Origin: Porodaedalea pini
Taxonomy: Eukaryota; Basidiomycota; Agaricomycetes; Hymenochaetales; Hymenochaetaceae
NCBI GenBank assembly: GCA_002794775.1
Contig: NBAY01000017.1
Coordinates: forward strand, 558,001 to 622,000
Length of the DNA: 64,000 nucleotides
Reading direction: 5' to 3'
The notes below the pieces were generated by a model. The model had not been told where the DNA came from. It ran no database searches and saw nothing but the letters and a program-made list of their open reading frames with translations. Made by a program: the position numbers and the translations under genes. Numbering within the stretch: position 1 is the stretch's first letter; each line of letters starts with the position of its first letter. Shown in pieces: positions 21,967-32,824 of this stretch.

Positions 21967-23108
21967 TCACAAATCCTTTTTCTCCGCTTCCTTGTGATCT
22001 GCCATCTGCACCTCGAGCAAAGGATCGAGCTCCTTCGCCGGATGGCGATACGAGTTGCCCGCGCGGTCTGCCCACGTGAAGTATTGCCCATAATTTACTG
22101 TGAAGTAGATATGGTGTAGCGTGTGATGTGCCGGTCCGTTGATGATCTTCTCGAGCGGGTGTCCGGTGATCATGTCCGAGTCGTGGATAAAGATGCTCCA
22201 GAAGTTGACCGCGACGAAGAGCGCGAGGTACAAGTGCCGTTGCATCGGGAAGAGGAAGACGAACATATGATACGGTAGAGATTGTGCGTAGCCGTCGACG
22301 GGGTGGAATGCGTGGGAGGCGAAGGGTGTCGGCACTGGTTTCGTGTGAGCCTAAGAATCTAATAAAGGATGGAGAAGAAGATCAACCTATCCATTTGTGA
22401 TGGGGCTTGTGCAACCGCTTGTAGATCCATGGAATGTGCAGCCAGCGGTGTATCCAGTAGATGCAGAAGTCAGTGAAGACAAGGAACCTAGCCGCAAGTA
22501 AGCGACTGTCCAACGGTTGACTAAACATGTTTTTACGAAACATACCACAAAACGGAAAAGATTAAGTAGCCCCAGCCATACTGTTTTGGGTCGTTATACA
22601 TTCTGGAGTAGCCCATTACCTCCGCTTGGAACCACGGCACCGTGAGAGCCATCATCCCCGGAAACGCGCGCATGCTGCACTGAATTTCTTGGCGGACCTG
22701 GTTCTTGAGGAAACGAGGGTGCCGCATCATGTCATGGTTGAAGATAAAATAGTACGATATTCCCGCGAAGATAAAATACAAGAGGTAGGTGCCGACCATG
22801 GTTAGCACGGCGAGGGATGCTATTTGTCTTGGAATATAGTCACGTGGCCAAGCAGAGAGGGTGGCGTTGGCGAAGGGTTGGCTAAGGTTCGCGGCAGGCA
22901 ATTGGGGGTGCGGGAGATGGGACAGCCCAACGATGTGCGACCACGAAGAGCTCAACGACGCGCCATTTGACAGCTTGAATGGCACCGAACTGTTCAGCGA
23001 GTACAGCGGTCCTGATGTCGACATGTCGGAGAACGCGGATAGCGGGACGAGCGCGGACCAGACTCTGTCCAGGAAGAGGTCGTCGCACGTTTGCAGTACG
23101 AAATCCAT
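21967..23108 (-). CDS. ERG3: C-5 sterol desaturase (lathosterol oxidase), 343 aa
   Basis: ERG3 introduces the C-5(6) double bond in episterol during ergosterol synthesis in the endoplasmic reticulum. Three exons (23108-22546, 22487-22387, 22334-21967) give 343 codons. The three histidine clusters that bind the di-iron centre are present: HRWLH (201-205), HKPHH (214-218) and HHTLHH (291-296). Hydrophobic segments around [20 protein letters not shown] and the [17 protein letters not shown] region after the second box match the membrane topology. The C-terminus ends in a charged, lysine-rich tail. Length is normal for fungal ERG3. A second sterol-type enzyme (DUF1295) lies just upstream on the same strand; linkage may be chance. 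Confidence 0.93.
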
Positions 23109-23735
23109 AGCGAAAAGAGCGTGCTCGACGGTGGTGAAAAAAAGAGAGGCCGCGGAAGCGCTGACGACGGCGGGAAGGCCTAAGGGTGAGAAAGCGGGAG
23201 AGGGAGCCGACGAGCACGCTGATGAACGCCCAGTCTATATAAATTTCAAGAGTCGCGCAACATTCGAAAAATCGCTTACAAATTATCGCGATAAGATAAG
23301 CCGCTTGATCGGTCCCGCCCTCGCTTGCTCGTTTTGGTTCTCACAAGCCACGACACAAAGCATTTAAAAAAAGGAAAATATCGTTCCGCAGATAAAGTGA
23401 GCTCATTTTTCTCGTGAGCCCCGGTACTCCACGATTTCAAAAAGGAAAAAAACAAAATCGTACCATCTGCATAAAGCGCAGGGCGGTTTACTCCGCGAGC
23501 ATGCATTTATTCTTCGTTAGATGGTCTCTTGAAGTTATCCCTCCGATGTCATCTGCCGTGAATCATATCCCATGGGTACTCAATTTCGTATTCTCCTGCT
23601 TTCAATTCTTGAGGCCATGAACCTATCGTACAAGTAATAGCTACGCGCTGAGAAGCTATAACAGTTCTCTGGTTACCATATTCTATAAGGACCGAACTAG
23701 AAGGGCCAAAGGCAAATGTGGGTTCTTCCTGACCA
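23109..23735. other. ERG3 promoter region
   Basis: 627 bp between the ERG3 start and the stop of the DUF1295 gene, both on minus. On the minus strand TATATAGAC-type sequence lies at about 23233-23241, a plausible TATA box for ERG3 about 125 bp before its ATG. No other feature is seen. Confidence 0.45.
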
Positions 23736-25035
23736 CTATTCCATCGGTCCCCATGGCCAAAACACGGGAACAGTCCTATGCAGACATCAACAAAGCAATA
23801 CGAGCACGTTCAATTTCTCACCACACTTTTTGTATTTCTGCCACTTCGGATCGGCACCGAACTTCCTGTCGCCAGCTCTCTGCGAGGACAAGTCAGCTGT
23901 GAATCTGGACTGCAGGGAGATTGTAACTCTGCTTACTTCGAGAGGCGGGACGCCAGATACCTTGCCAACGTCAACATTGTCGGTACTTCCAAATGACGTG
24001 GGACCAAATGACGTACCTTTCTCAGGAGGATGTACGTGACTATGGGGCTCGCTGCTGCGACGAGCGGTGTTGCTCTCGGGAAGTACGGCGTTTGCAGCGA
24101 CGCCGTCGAGAGCGCCCATATTCCTGTCCAAAGTCCGACTTCGCCTACATAGCTGTTCATAGCAATCAGACTACTGCTACCATGAGACGCATATTTGCAA
24201 ATCCTTACTTCGGATGTCTAGAGATGTTCCAGAGGCCTCTGCTAATGAATGGGTCTTCGTGCTTCTTTTCAGCTTTCTCCTTCTTCCACGTGGTCTTTTG
24301 GTAGTCTGCTACCACCTCAAATAAGAAAGAGGCGGCGAATATGCTGAAAGAGATGTAATCTCTCGGGCGAAGCGCAGGCTGCAAGTCAGAAGGTAGAGTG
24401 TTGACCTAGAGCATACATTAGCAAGTCATAGCTATGTGAATCAATGCGACTACCATATAGACTGGCAGACCGACGAGGAAGACCCATGTCGCTGGAGGAA
24501 TTTCTTTAACTTCAGAGGCAAAAGCTTAAGTGGTGGAAAAAAAACCTTGCGCCATCCAAAAGAATGTAAACTTCGCAGGCTGGTGCTTAACCTCGTCAAA
24601 CCTCGAGTCACCTCCAGCCTTCAGCGCGCGCTGTTTTCCAGTGATCAATCAGCCAAAACCCACCACTGCAGCGGCATAATAAGTTATTCACACTCATTAA
24701 AAATGTCCCGAGCCTCGTGCTCCAAAGCACCAGACAGCCACTCAAGAGCAGCTGCCTTGACGAAAAAGACGAGAGTCCGGGTAAAGGAACGTTCCTTCCA
24801 AGGATGTACCTCTCTCTTAACGCGGGGTAGTACAGAGATACGAAGGTCGTAGAGAGGAATCCCATTGCGCCACCGAGATCGTAGAACATCTCATTCTTCT
24901 GGGGCACAAAAATCAAAGCGAACACTAACAAAGACGGTTGAGTTCATGTCTGTCGAGTCGGGCATAACAGTGCTCACGCGTCTGAAGTCCGTAGGCGCTA
25001 ACAAGCGGAGGCAGAAGTCGAGAAAATACGCTCAT
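23736..25035 (-). CDS. DUF1295 / steroid 5-alpha-reductase-like membrane protein, 287 aa
   Basis: Nine exons (25035-24978, 24924-24692, 24630-24546, 24491-24454, 24405-24209, 24152-24017, 23960-23937, 23879-23827, 23775-23736) join into 287 codons with every phase kept. Family signatures: FVPQKNEMFYDLGGAMGFLST, GGDSRFDEVKHQPAKFTFFW, ATWVFLVGLPVY, RDYISFSIFAASFLFEVVAD, DPFISRGLWNISRHPNY and a C-terminal RKFGADPKWQKYKK followed by PVFWPWGP. The R-x-P-N-Y element near the C-terminus is the NADPH-site pattern shared with isoprenylcysteine methyltransferase and steroid reductases. About six hydrophobic segments suggest an endomembrane protein. The substrate is unknown. One donor (GTTTTT, after exon 3) is non-consensus. 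Confidence 0.87.
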
Positions 25036-25273
25036 CTCTGTCAAGTTATGAGGACCTTCGCTATTTGGAAGAAGCGTCTGCAAAGTTAAGTCTAGGTGAT
25101 GGTGGTAAGACTAAGAGTTCGAGTGAAGGGGCAATTCAATCTGACGTCCAAATGCCACCCTCAGTAAATGACGGCAAAGGGCGGCTCGATGAGCGCGTGC
25201 GATCGACGTCACGTTACGTCATCATAGAAAGCCCGACGCGTCGCCCGCAGTGCATTCGCTTCCGTCGGTCACG
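25036..25273. promoter_or_regulatory. divergent promoter between the DUF1295 gene and the LYR gene
   Basis: 238 bp separate the two start codons (25035 minus, 25274 plus). CG-containing motifs GACGTCACGTTACGTCATC at 25205-25223 include two TGACGT/ACGTCA-type CRE/ATF half sites, a plausible shared bZIP target. No TATA box is seen. Confidence 0.45.
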
Positions 25274-25744
25274 ATGCCCCTGAACCATGCACGACATCGT
25301 GCCATCACACTTTACAAGGAGCTACACAGACTTGGCCGTGATTATCCAGATCCGACGTGAGTGTCCATACACACTGTTTCTCAGATTCAGACTTTCTTTA
25401 TCACTTCATTGAACAGATACGACTTCCATGGAAAACTGAGGCAGATGTACGAAAGTAAGTAACGTCAGCTTTATGAGGGAAGGAGGATACTGATGACTAA
25501 CACGCCTGCCTGTTGGATCTGAAGAGAACAAGGACCTTACCAAACCTGAGGATATCGAGCGGGCGTTGCAGTTCGGGGAATTCATTCGCAACGGTGCGTA
25601 TCCATATTCACTTCATGCGTGTCACCGCTCACAGGTCCCCACTTAGAAACCCTTGCATTGATAAAACTCAGCAAGTATCGCCACTTGAAGCGAGTATATT
25701 CGCCTCTTGACATCCCTCCGCCGGACAAGTCATCGCCAACTTGA
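25274..25744 (+). CDS. LYR-motif protein resembling ETFRF1/LYRM5, 95 aa
   Basis: LYR proteins are small mitochondrial matrix factors that bind acyl-ACP and assist Fe-S or flavoprotein complexes. Four exons (25274-25356, 25417-25454, 25525-25593, 25647-25744) give 95 codons. The LYR signature appears as TLYKELHRLGRDYP, followed by FHGKLRQMY, KNKDLTKPEDIERALQFGEF and LIKLSKYRHLKRVYS. The K-N-K-D and G-E-F blocks match ETFRF1 (LYRM5), which deflavinates electron-transfer flavoprotein, better than complex I or succinate dehydrogenase LYR subunits. Assignment to that subfamily rests on recalled similarity. Confidence 0.82.
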
Positions 25745-26727
25745 GCTTTCGACGCCGTTCCCATGGATTCACCGACCCTCGCATATGCAGTGGCCTCTGC
25801 CTCAGCTCATCTGCCTTATTTATGGAGCACACCGTTCCTCTCTTTGGTTCTGATATAGCTGTCCGCCCTGGGACCAAGAAAGAGGCCCGTCGGACAATCC
25901 GAAGGCTGATTGCTGAAGCCCGTGCCTTGGCACCATTCTTGTCGGCGTGAAATTCATTTGTAGTCAGTGTTTCTCTCAAGCTATCGAATGTGTTGAGCTC
26001 TATCCGCCAGGACATACTCTGTTTATATCTCATGTAAAGGCTTTTAATCTAGTCAGAAGGAACCTATTTTCAACTCGAAAATGTGTCCAGTCTCCAAAGC
26101 ATCGGTTATCAGACTTACTCTATCGTGAACTTTCGATTCATCAAATAAACTTAAGACGAACTATTTTCTTTCTCGTCCTTAACCGTCGACTGACGCGTCA
26201 CCTTTCTGAAAAGTAATGCCAAGATCCTTTTTCCGCGGAACAGCTGTGAAAGGGCGATTGATTCGGAAGCTAATCGGTGTACAATGGTAGTAGCGAGAGT
26301 TCGCGTTGCCGAGCCCAGGCACGTAGGAACGATCAGCAAGTCAGCTAATTCACCGTGCCCATCGTTTGTGAATGTCGGGTACTTAGAAAGCGCACCAGAA
26401 GTCTGCAGTTCCCAGGTATGATGTCCTTTGTTGATCGACCATAACTCTGAGTTTTGTACTAGCTTTCTAAGGCGGTCCTGCAGTAGTGAGGTACGTTTCG
26501 GAAGGCTCGATTAAACCACACAAAGAACTTGACTACAAGATGCTCTTGATCAAAGACACTTCGTTATATAACACGCTTTGGACGAACTTCCTCTGTTTCA
26601 GCATCATCTGTACAGACCAGCCAGCAGTGGTCGTTAGGAAGAAGACTGGGGACTGCGACCAATATTCAGTTCGACGATTCCTAAGTAAAATCAAAGAACG
26701 AAGGACTCGGACTGACCTAACGAATCC
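25745..26727. other. intergenic stretch, no supported gene
   Basis: About 1 kb. A plus-strand frame ending at 25950 has a protein-like C-terminal stretch (GTKKEARRTIRRLIAEARAL). It has no start context, splice partner or recognisable family, so I do not call it. Confidence 0.45.
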
Positions 26728-26904
26728 TCAAGGGCAGCCACACACAGTGCCGTCTGCAGCAATACTCGTCGTCGCGCTAGCGTTCGGGCACACAAAATCA
26801 CATTTGATGTGCGTTGGGTCAAAGACGCCTTGGGGGGCGGGGCTTGCGAGAGTCGTGCCAGCGAGGAGCCCGGCGAAGACGAATGCCATACATTTGAACT
26901 GCAT
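26728..26904 (-). CDS. small secreted cysteine peptide 1, 58 aa
   Basis: Single exon. The start MQFKCMAFVFAGLLAGTTLA is a clear signal peptide with likely cleavage near A20-SPA. The mature part of about 36 residues ends in C-D-F-V-C-P, a 14-residue Ser/Thr/Ala-rich linker after that proline, then C-G-C-P at the very C-terminus. A TATA box (ATATAAAT, minus, 26990-26983) lies about 80 bp upstream. The same C-D-F-V-C-P...C-x-C-P plan recurs in the neighbour at 27561-27746. Four cysteines could make two disulfides in the secretory pathway. Function unknown: antimicrobial, effector or signalling roles are all open. There is no CAAX box, so it is not a lipopeptide pheromone precursor. Confidence 0.68.
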   Translation of the reverse strand: MQFKCMAFVFAGLLAGTTLASPAPQGVFDPTHIKCDFVCPNASATTSIAADGTVCGCP

Positions 26905-27560
26905 GGCGATTGTGAGGAATGTGCGAGAGGTGGGCTTCGTTTGATTTTAGAAGTGCTGAGCTTAGACTTGAAGAGGCAAGGCATTTATATTGTTTTTCTT
27001 TGCGGGCTAGGCTGGCATGAGCAATTCGCCGCTCCCGTGGGTTCAAAAAGTGCTGAAATCTTCTCGCATCACTTATCCGTCTACGTATACTATGTTTTCT
27101 TTCACAGGACACGAGTCACCGAATGCCTTTCTCGGCGAGTGCACTATTGCATACGTAGGCCTCCACCACTCACGCATGCTCGCCATTTGTCCTTTAGGCG
27201 GAGAATTTTGAAGCGGCGAACTGGAAGGTTACTTCGGCAAGATCGCTCAAGTACAGCGGTGACTATGTGGATTTTCATACTTTCCATTCTCTCTCTCGAT
27301 TCAAAATTAATGAGATTCTTTATAGGCAGTACACAAGATATGAAGCGTGGACACAAGGATGCTGAAACTCCGAAGGCTTAGGCTGAATTACAATGGGTAA
27401 GTAAGTCGAGGAAATGGAATTGGTAGAGTAAGACCTTACAAATTCCTAACACATATTTTTATTACAGAATAGTCTTGTATCGCTCCTTCGTAGTGGGATC
27501 AACATCTATGAAGAGATGTCAAGACGAGGCAACATAAGTTTTGTCTCACACTCGCTCACC

Positions 27561-27746
27561 TTAGGGGCAATGGCAGATGCTACCGCTAGAACCAATGTGC
27601 ACTCCGGGTGGGCAGACGAAGTCGCATCGAAAAATAATGGACGACTCTGCCGGGGCTGCGGAAGACGTCGTGGTTTCGGTGGGTATGGCTATTGCGAAGC
27701 TTGCCACAAGGGTGAAGACGGCGAGGGCGATCGAGGACGTGCGCAT
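27561..27746 (-). CDS. small secreted cysteine peptide 2, 61 aa
   Basis: Single exon. The signal peptide is MRTSSIALAVFTLVASFAIA. A Thr/Ser/Ala-rich spacer follows, then C-D-F-V-C-P-P, a 12-residue spacing between cysteine pairs, and a terminal C-H-C-P. A TATA-like GGTATATGAG on minus at 27847-27838 lies about 95 bp upstream of the ATG. It shares strand and the C-x3-C-P / C-x-C-P-stop plan with peptide 1, so the two are probably a tandem pair. The frame stays open upstream to 27842, but the start at 27746 puts the hydrophobic core right after the methionine. Function unknown. Confidence 0.7.
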   Translation of the reverse strand: MRTSSIALAVFTLVASFAIAIPTETTTSSAAPAESSIIFRCDFVCPPGVHIGSSGSICHCP

Positions 27747-29775
27747 TATTATGTGAATATTTGAAAACTTGCAAGAGTCGTCTGCACTGAGTAGAGCTGG
27801 AGGGTAGTTGATACTTTTCTTCGAGCTCTCAGTCTCGCTCATATACCCTGCTCCGCACTTGATTTGGCTGCAAAGCCTGCGAACTCATCGTTCTTTGCCG
27901 ACATTTGCAAGATGTTTGTTCCTTGACCGGCAGACAGGCTCCTTTCCCGTTGAACACAACCATGAATCGTCGCTTTCGTCAACCTGCATCTGGACTTAGG
28001 CTCCCAGGCCGCATCCTGATCCGGCTACTATTTGATGGTCAGGCGCCGCGCTCCTCGCCTTCATCGAAACGCGCGCCCATCGCATGTTTTCACACCACAT
28101 ATTCTCAAAGGACAACGTGGTCCGCGATCAGAGGAGTATTTTCATTGGCTCGGCCTATAAGTTCCAGTCCAGGGCAGCTGATCATTTCATTTGAATAACC
28201 CAGCGCTCAGGTCGGAGTCCAAGTCGAATGTCGCGCCGAGCGCTGGAATCAAGCCAAATACGTAGTGATGCGGAGAGATGTCCGAATAATGATTGGAATG
28301 CAAGGGCGTTCCAGGTACGCATTTTCAAATACGAGAACGATTTATTTCGGCCTCAGACTGTTAAATTGCTCTCAGCAATGCCGTGATGACTCAGCATATG
28401 ATCGGCTCTGTGTATTCCTAAAAAGACGCGGGTCCTTCAATGGACCGCTGTTGACGTTATCGAGTGATCTACGGTTCAGTGAGTGAAGCCCGGCTGCAGT
28501 TCAAGTTCTCTCGGGCGGAGAAGAATGCAATGCTGACGTCGGCTCCCAGTCGACAATTATGCGGTTGGTTTTCCGTAGAAGTGGGCTGCGAGTTGCTAAT
28601 ACGTCGCGGCACAACAGTCCCTGGTGCTTTGACGATACTTCCGCTAGGCGGGTCTTGATTATAATACTTCCTACACGATTCATTCTCGGAAAAAATCTTC
28701 AATAAGATGCGAACGGATGTGTCACTCTAATGTGAGTAAATTTTAGTTCAGTTCAGTTCAGGTACATATGAACCTTGAACTCTTACTTTTGCTAAATTAC
28801 ACATACTTCTTAACTCTGAGGAACCTCAGGTTCAGCTCAGCCAAACCAGCTCAACAGGTTCTTCCTAGTCGTTTGAGTCTACCATGTCCAATGCTGCCCT
28901 CTTCCGTCGAGTTCGACAGCTCATCTTTCGTGTCAAGTTTGACAAATTCTTGCGACAGCACCAGTTCAATAATGGATGTCACCGCGAATACGACGGTGGA
29001 GGCGCGTGAGCCAAAGCTTCTTGAGGATATCTTCTAGGTCATTAATACGTAGCATAAACATATCTCACAGACCAAGTATGCTGATTTAACGCTAGTGCCC
29101 TTCCCAATCTCGCTGACGTACTATGTGGTGCGCTGAGCCCACGAGCAGAGCTACAGCCCTCTTGTTGTCAATATATATCCGCCCATGCCACAGCGCCCCG
29201 TCCGCTGTGGGTGATGCCTCTTCTTTCCTGTCCAGCGCAACTGAGACAGCCTCCGCTTTCGAGGTCAGCACTACTTCCTCCATGTGGAAGCTTAAGAAAA
29301 TTTGTTCAGCACCGGTAAATTGTCTTGGTAAATTTTCCATATGTACATCAAATTTTCTCAGAGCTCTGAACATAAGGAAGCAAGGGCCAGGGGAGAAAGC
29401 AAAGTAGAGCAAATCTTCCCAGATTTGTACAAATAAGTTGAATTACGATATGACTCCGGCATGAAGTGTGTGAAATACCCCTCTTCGAGTCCTCCGTTTT
29501 CAAACGCTGCCAAATGTCAGAAAATTGAAGTGCTATCCGCCGCCGCCGATGCCCCGTCTTCCTTTTATTTCAGCCTGTGCAGGATGTTAGACAGATCGGA
29601 ACTCAATAGCAGTGCCGAACTTTATTTCGAAGCACAGAGGAGCCCGTAACTCAGACTAGGCGTATCAGAAACTAACCCATCGTCAAGCTTCAAGCCGGTC
29701 CTGAGATCCGTCGGCCTCGTAGTTCTACTTATAAGGACCCGACTAAAGAGAAAGTGCATCCTAGATAACATCGTC
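27747..29775. other. intergenic stretch, no supported gene
   Basis: About 2 kb without a recognisable gene. It holds a short TTCAG tandem run (about 28744-28759) and several unsupported short frames. Further tiny secreted peptides could be missed here if they contain introns. Confidence 0.4.
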
Positions 29776-29943
29776 ATGAAAGGCATCTTAGTCTCTACAT
29801 TCCTCGTCGCTCTTGCAAGCCTCGCAGCCAGCACGCCAGTTGGTTGTCCGCCTTGCGTTCCACTGCCACCCGATGCGTGCTCAACGACAACTACGACCAT
29901 CAGGAGTGGCTTCCCTCCCGAATGCGGTTGCGGCTGCACGTAA
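29776..29943 (+). CDS. small secreted cysteine peptide 3, 55 aa
   Basis: Single exon. The signal peptide is MKGILVSTFLVALASLAAS. The mature part starts T-P-V-G and carries C-P-P-C, one central cysteine (PPDAC), a run of five threonines, then C-G-C-G-C-T at the C-terminus. Six cysteines make it the richest of the set. TATA box CTTATAAG is at 29728-29735, 41 bp from its end to the ATG, an ideal fungal spacing. Located on plus with three more peptides downstream. Function unknown. Confidence 0.66.
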   Translation: MKGILVSTFLVALASLAASTPVGCPPCVPLPPDACSTTTTTIRSGFPPECGCGCT

Positions 29944-30479
29944 TGATACTTGTGAGTATCTCAGTACAATGCCTTGCATTATATGACTTTTCTGAGATGG
30001 TAAATGCGTAGCTTCTGAACAAAGCCCGGAATAGGAGTTGGTGTGGTGTGACTGTAATTCAATCTGGCATCCTGGAATCACTCCTGTGCGAGATAACCCG
30101 TGCCAGAATGAATGAAAAAAGAGAAATAAGATCACATTATGATATGTGTCCATTTGTATGCAGGAGATGGACGGTCGATTTGCCTTTGATGCGAGTGATG
30201 TAAGAATCAGAGTACATGCCTTGGGGGTGTGCCCAGCTGCACCGTAACTGAAATCAGACTGCAAATGAGACGATTCAGCTGACTGATCTACTGGCTCCAT
30301 GCTCTCATAGGCATCGAGGTGCGCCGGCTGTCGCCAGTCGAACCCGTGTTTCAGCAACAATGCAACAATCTTAGCGCAGTGTGAATCCGTCGGAATCGGA
30401 GCACCTTGGTGATTGCGATACAGTACCATCTATGGGTATAAAACCCACCAACGTTTACAAACCTTCTAAAGTCCTTGAA

Positions 30480-30674
30480 ATGCGGTTTACTCTTTCCTCC
30501 GTCCTTTCTATTCTCGCGGTCACCGCATTCGCAAACGCGGCGACTGTCTCGCCGCCTCTCACACCCACAATAACAAATGCCTGCTCGTGCCCGCCGCTGT
30601 TTACCGAGCTAGTCAAACGTGACGCCGCGATGGTCGAGTACATGAAGCGCTGCTCCGAGGTCTGCCCGCTGTAG
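30480..30674 (+). CDS. small secreted cysteine peptide 4, 64 aa
   Basis: Single exon. The signal peptide is MRFTLSSVLSILAVTAFANA, then a Pro/Thr-rich spacer and C-S-C-P-P, a central charged helix containing LVKRDAAMVEYMKR, and C-S-E-V-C-P-L at the end. The cysteine pairs are the reverse order of peptides 1, 2 and 6 (C-x-C first, C-x3-C last). The Lys-Arg at the helix start resembles a Kex2 processing site. TATA box TATAAAA is at 30437-30443, 36 bp from its end to the ATG. Function unknown. Confidence 0.65.
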   Translation: MRFTLSSVLSILAVTAFANAATVSPPLTPTITNACSCPPLFTELVKRDAAMVEYMKRCSEVCPL

Positions 30675-31037
30675 AGGTGATCGCGCGAACCTCGAAAGCG
30701 CAGATCGTTCAATTGAGGCTGCTTCGCGAAGTGGGTCCGTACAATGATTGGCATTGCCTTATGCAGAACTGACGCGTGCATCGATAGATTCATGGAATCG
30801 GAGGAAGCGGAATTTTAATTCTGCTCTAAAAGAGGAAGTGGCGAGTGTTTGAGGGTAGTACGTGAAACCGTAGAATCCGAGAATGTATATCATGATTCGG
30901 ACGTACTGCAATTTGATCTGAAGAATGGACAAGGCAGAGCAGCAACTCCGTCAAGTGCCGAGAAAGCTAGCTCGAGAGTATATAATGTGTCTCCAGACTT
31001 CAGGAATGATAAAAAACTGTCTTTCGTGCTAGCAGAA

Positions 31038-31205
31038 ATGCAATTTGCACTTTTTCGATCCATCATCACTGTCTTCGTTTTATTCGCCGTTGCCGCAGCA
31101 GTCGCGGCACCCATTGAGGCAATCGAATGCCCACCCTGCACAACAATCGGCGGTATATTCAAGCGTGAGCCTGAACCCCGCTTATCTCAGTGCGCCTGCG
31201 ACTGA
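31038..31205 (+). CDS. small secreted cysteine peptide 5, 55 aa
   Basis: Single exon. The signal peptide is MQFALFRSIITVFVLFAVAAAVA. Mature part: API..., C-P-P-C, a spacer containing Lys-Arg (GIFKREPEPR, another possible Kex2 site), then C-A-C-D at the C-terminus. TATA box TATATAA is at 30979-30985, 52 bp from its end to the ATG. The open frame extends upstream to 30849, but that part includes the TATA box and is unlikely to be coding. Function unknown. Confidence 0.65.
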   Translation: MQFALFRSIITVFVLFAVAAAVAAPIEAIECPPCTTIGGIFKREPEPRLSQCACD

Positions 31206-32050
31206 ACCGGCTTCCTGTGAGTTGTATTGTATCGTATACATATCGCTCTCTTCATTTCCGCTCAGTCCTTGTACTGATAGTCCTTGATGCAGAATCTCCC
31301 TCGCCAGTTCGATCGCAACAAACGCGAGACTGGGGACGGATCACGAGCTTTTGAAGTGCGGTTGCGGGAGAGCGGAGAATGCAAATAAAGTTCCTTTTAG
31401 CCTAGTGCCTGAAATTATACACAAGACGGCGGATGCAGAGGCGGAAATCCAGGCCCAGTTTTGGTCCATCTATTACGTGGGCTGAGATCAACGGAAAGAC
31501 AGAAACGAAAGATTTCTTTGACTAAAACGTGCCTGTTGTCGGATGCAACCCGTCTATAGGAACGGAAGTACTTAGTAACCGACTCTTTTCACAACAAACA
31601 GGAGCTACGTACCATATTCTTCGGCAATGGCACATTCATCACCGATCAAAACGCAGATATCCATGATCCAATTAAAAGTCGCTTTCTCAAGTAACGGCCT
31701 GACTCCGCCGTTTGAGGAGAACTGCCTACCATGTAAAGCTTTCTCGGAGCTATGATTCGTCCATCGAGACCTTGTTTCAGCCCTTGTCTGATTCACAGAT
31801 CGTCCCAGTGTCATATGAGTCAGGATCGCTGGGCACGCACAACAGGCGACGAGGCCGTGTCTCCGCCCACACTCATTTTCTGAGGTCCAAGAATGATAAT
31901 TAGCCGTTTCATAATTGAGACGGCGCCCCTATGCTTGATGCCAGAATCGAGAAGAAAAGTTTACGCGACTCCATGAGTCGATATAAAAGGCGGACCTACA
32001 GTGACTGAACCTCATCAAATTTTGAACACACACACATAAGTCGAGCAAAG
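31206..32050. other. intergenic stretch and promoter of peptide 6
   Basis: About 0.85 kb with no supported gene. The last 70 bp contain the TATA box ATATAAAAGG (31981-31990) and a CA-rich leader (ACACACACACATAAG) before the peptide 6 start. Confidence 0.45.
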
Positions 32051-32209
32051 ATGCGCTCCTACTTCACCGTCATCCTCTTCGCCCTCATCGCCGCGGTCTC
32101 GGCCGCCCCTGAGCCTATAACCCATCCTTGCCCGGATATTTGCAGAGTGGAGACCACCACAATTTCGGGCACAGCGACAGTGACGGCGATCTGTCCTTGC
32201 CCTACTTAA
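32051..32209 (+). CDS. small secreted cysteine peptide 6, 52 aa
   Basis: Single exon. The signal peptide is MRSYFTVILFALIAAVSA, with probable cleavage before APEP. The mature part has C-P-D-I-C, a 16-residue Thr-rich linker (RVETTTISGTATVTAI), and C-P-C-P-T at the C-terminus. This is the same C-x3-C / C-x-C-P plan as peptides 1 and 2 on the other strand. TATA box ATATAAAAGG is at 31981-31990. The next feature downstream is the 3' end of LINE copy 2, 460 bp away. Function unknown. Confidence 0.68.
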   Translation: MRSYFTVILFALIAAVSAAPEPITHPCPDICRVETTTISGTATVTAICPCPT

Positions 32210-32671
32210 ACTGCGCCTTTCCTCGAGGTGAGACAGCTCATCCGTGGTATCGTTCATATGTTCTAGCTGACAATTTGTGCAAAGGCTCGCAAGTTGGAGA
32301 CACAGGCTTGGCGGGAGTCCTATACTGTAGAACAACCGTGAATGCATGAATTTGTAGCACATACCATGTACACAAAAGTTTAATGAGTTCTTCGGAAGAT
32401 TACGTTCTTTGCTTTGAGACCATTAAGTGAAGCCAAGACGAATAACGGCTTGACGAAGTGAGCTGCATACTTGAAGCTGTCCCGAGGTTTGGCAATGTCC
32501 TCGAGCAACGGATGAGCTGTTAAAATGAAGAGATGATGTGTGCTTCTTTTGGATCTGCATATTAGCCTCGAAGGTTCGTGCCTTAGAGGCATCAGGATCT
32601 CGGATGGTGGTCAACTCGAAAGGTGGAAAATCAAGTCTTACTTTTGTTCGGAAACTGCCGACTCAAAACGC
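32210..32671. other. intergenic stretch between peptide 6 and LINE 2
   Basis: 462 bp with no recognised gene. It ends at the target-site duplication of LINE copy 2. Confidence 0.45.
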
Positions 32672-32682
32672 GTGACGCGATA
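32672..32682 (+). repeat. target-site duplication of LINE 2, left copy
   Basis: The 11-mer GTGACGCGATA here recurs exactly at 38960-38970, flanking the minus-strand LINE. Confidence 0.9.
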
Positions 32683-32824
32683 GTTATAATGCTGCTATCT
32701 ACACCTAACAGACTACCAACCGCTGCGGAAAAACGAACAAGAGACTATGACTACGTTGTGCGCGAGAAAAGGGGTAGACTGAACTTGGGCAAAAATGGCG
32801 TAAAAGTGGAAACACGGCTAGTAA

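Noticed and set aside
25741..25950. Plus-strand frame with a charged C-terminal helix
   Set aside because: Overlaps the LYR gene stop, has no good start, family or splice partner.
26728..32209. Small peptides as mating pheromone precursors
   Set aside because: No CAAX prenylation motif. They have signal peptides and end in C-x-C-P/T/D or CPL, unlike basidiomycete pheromones.
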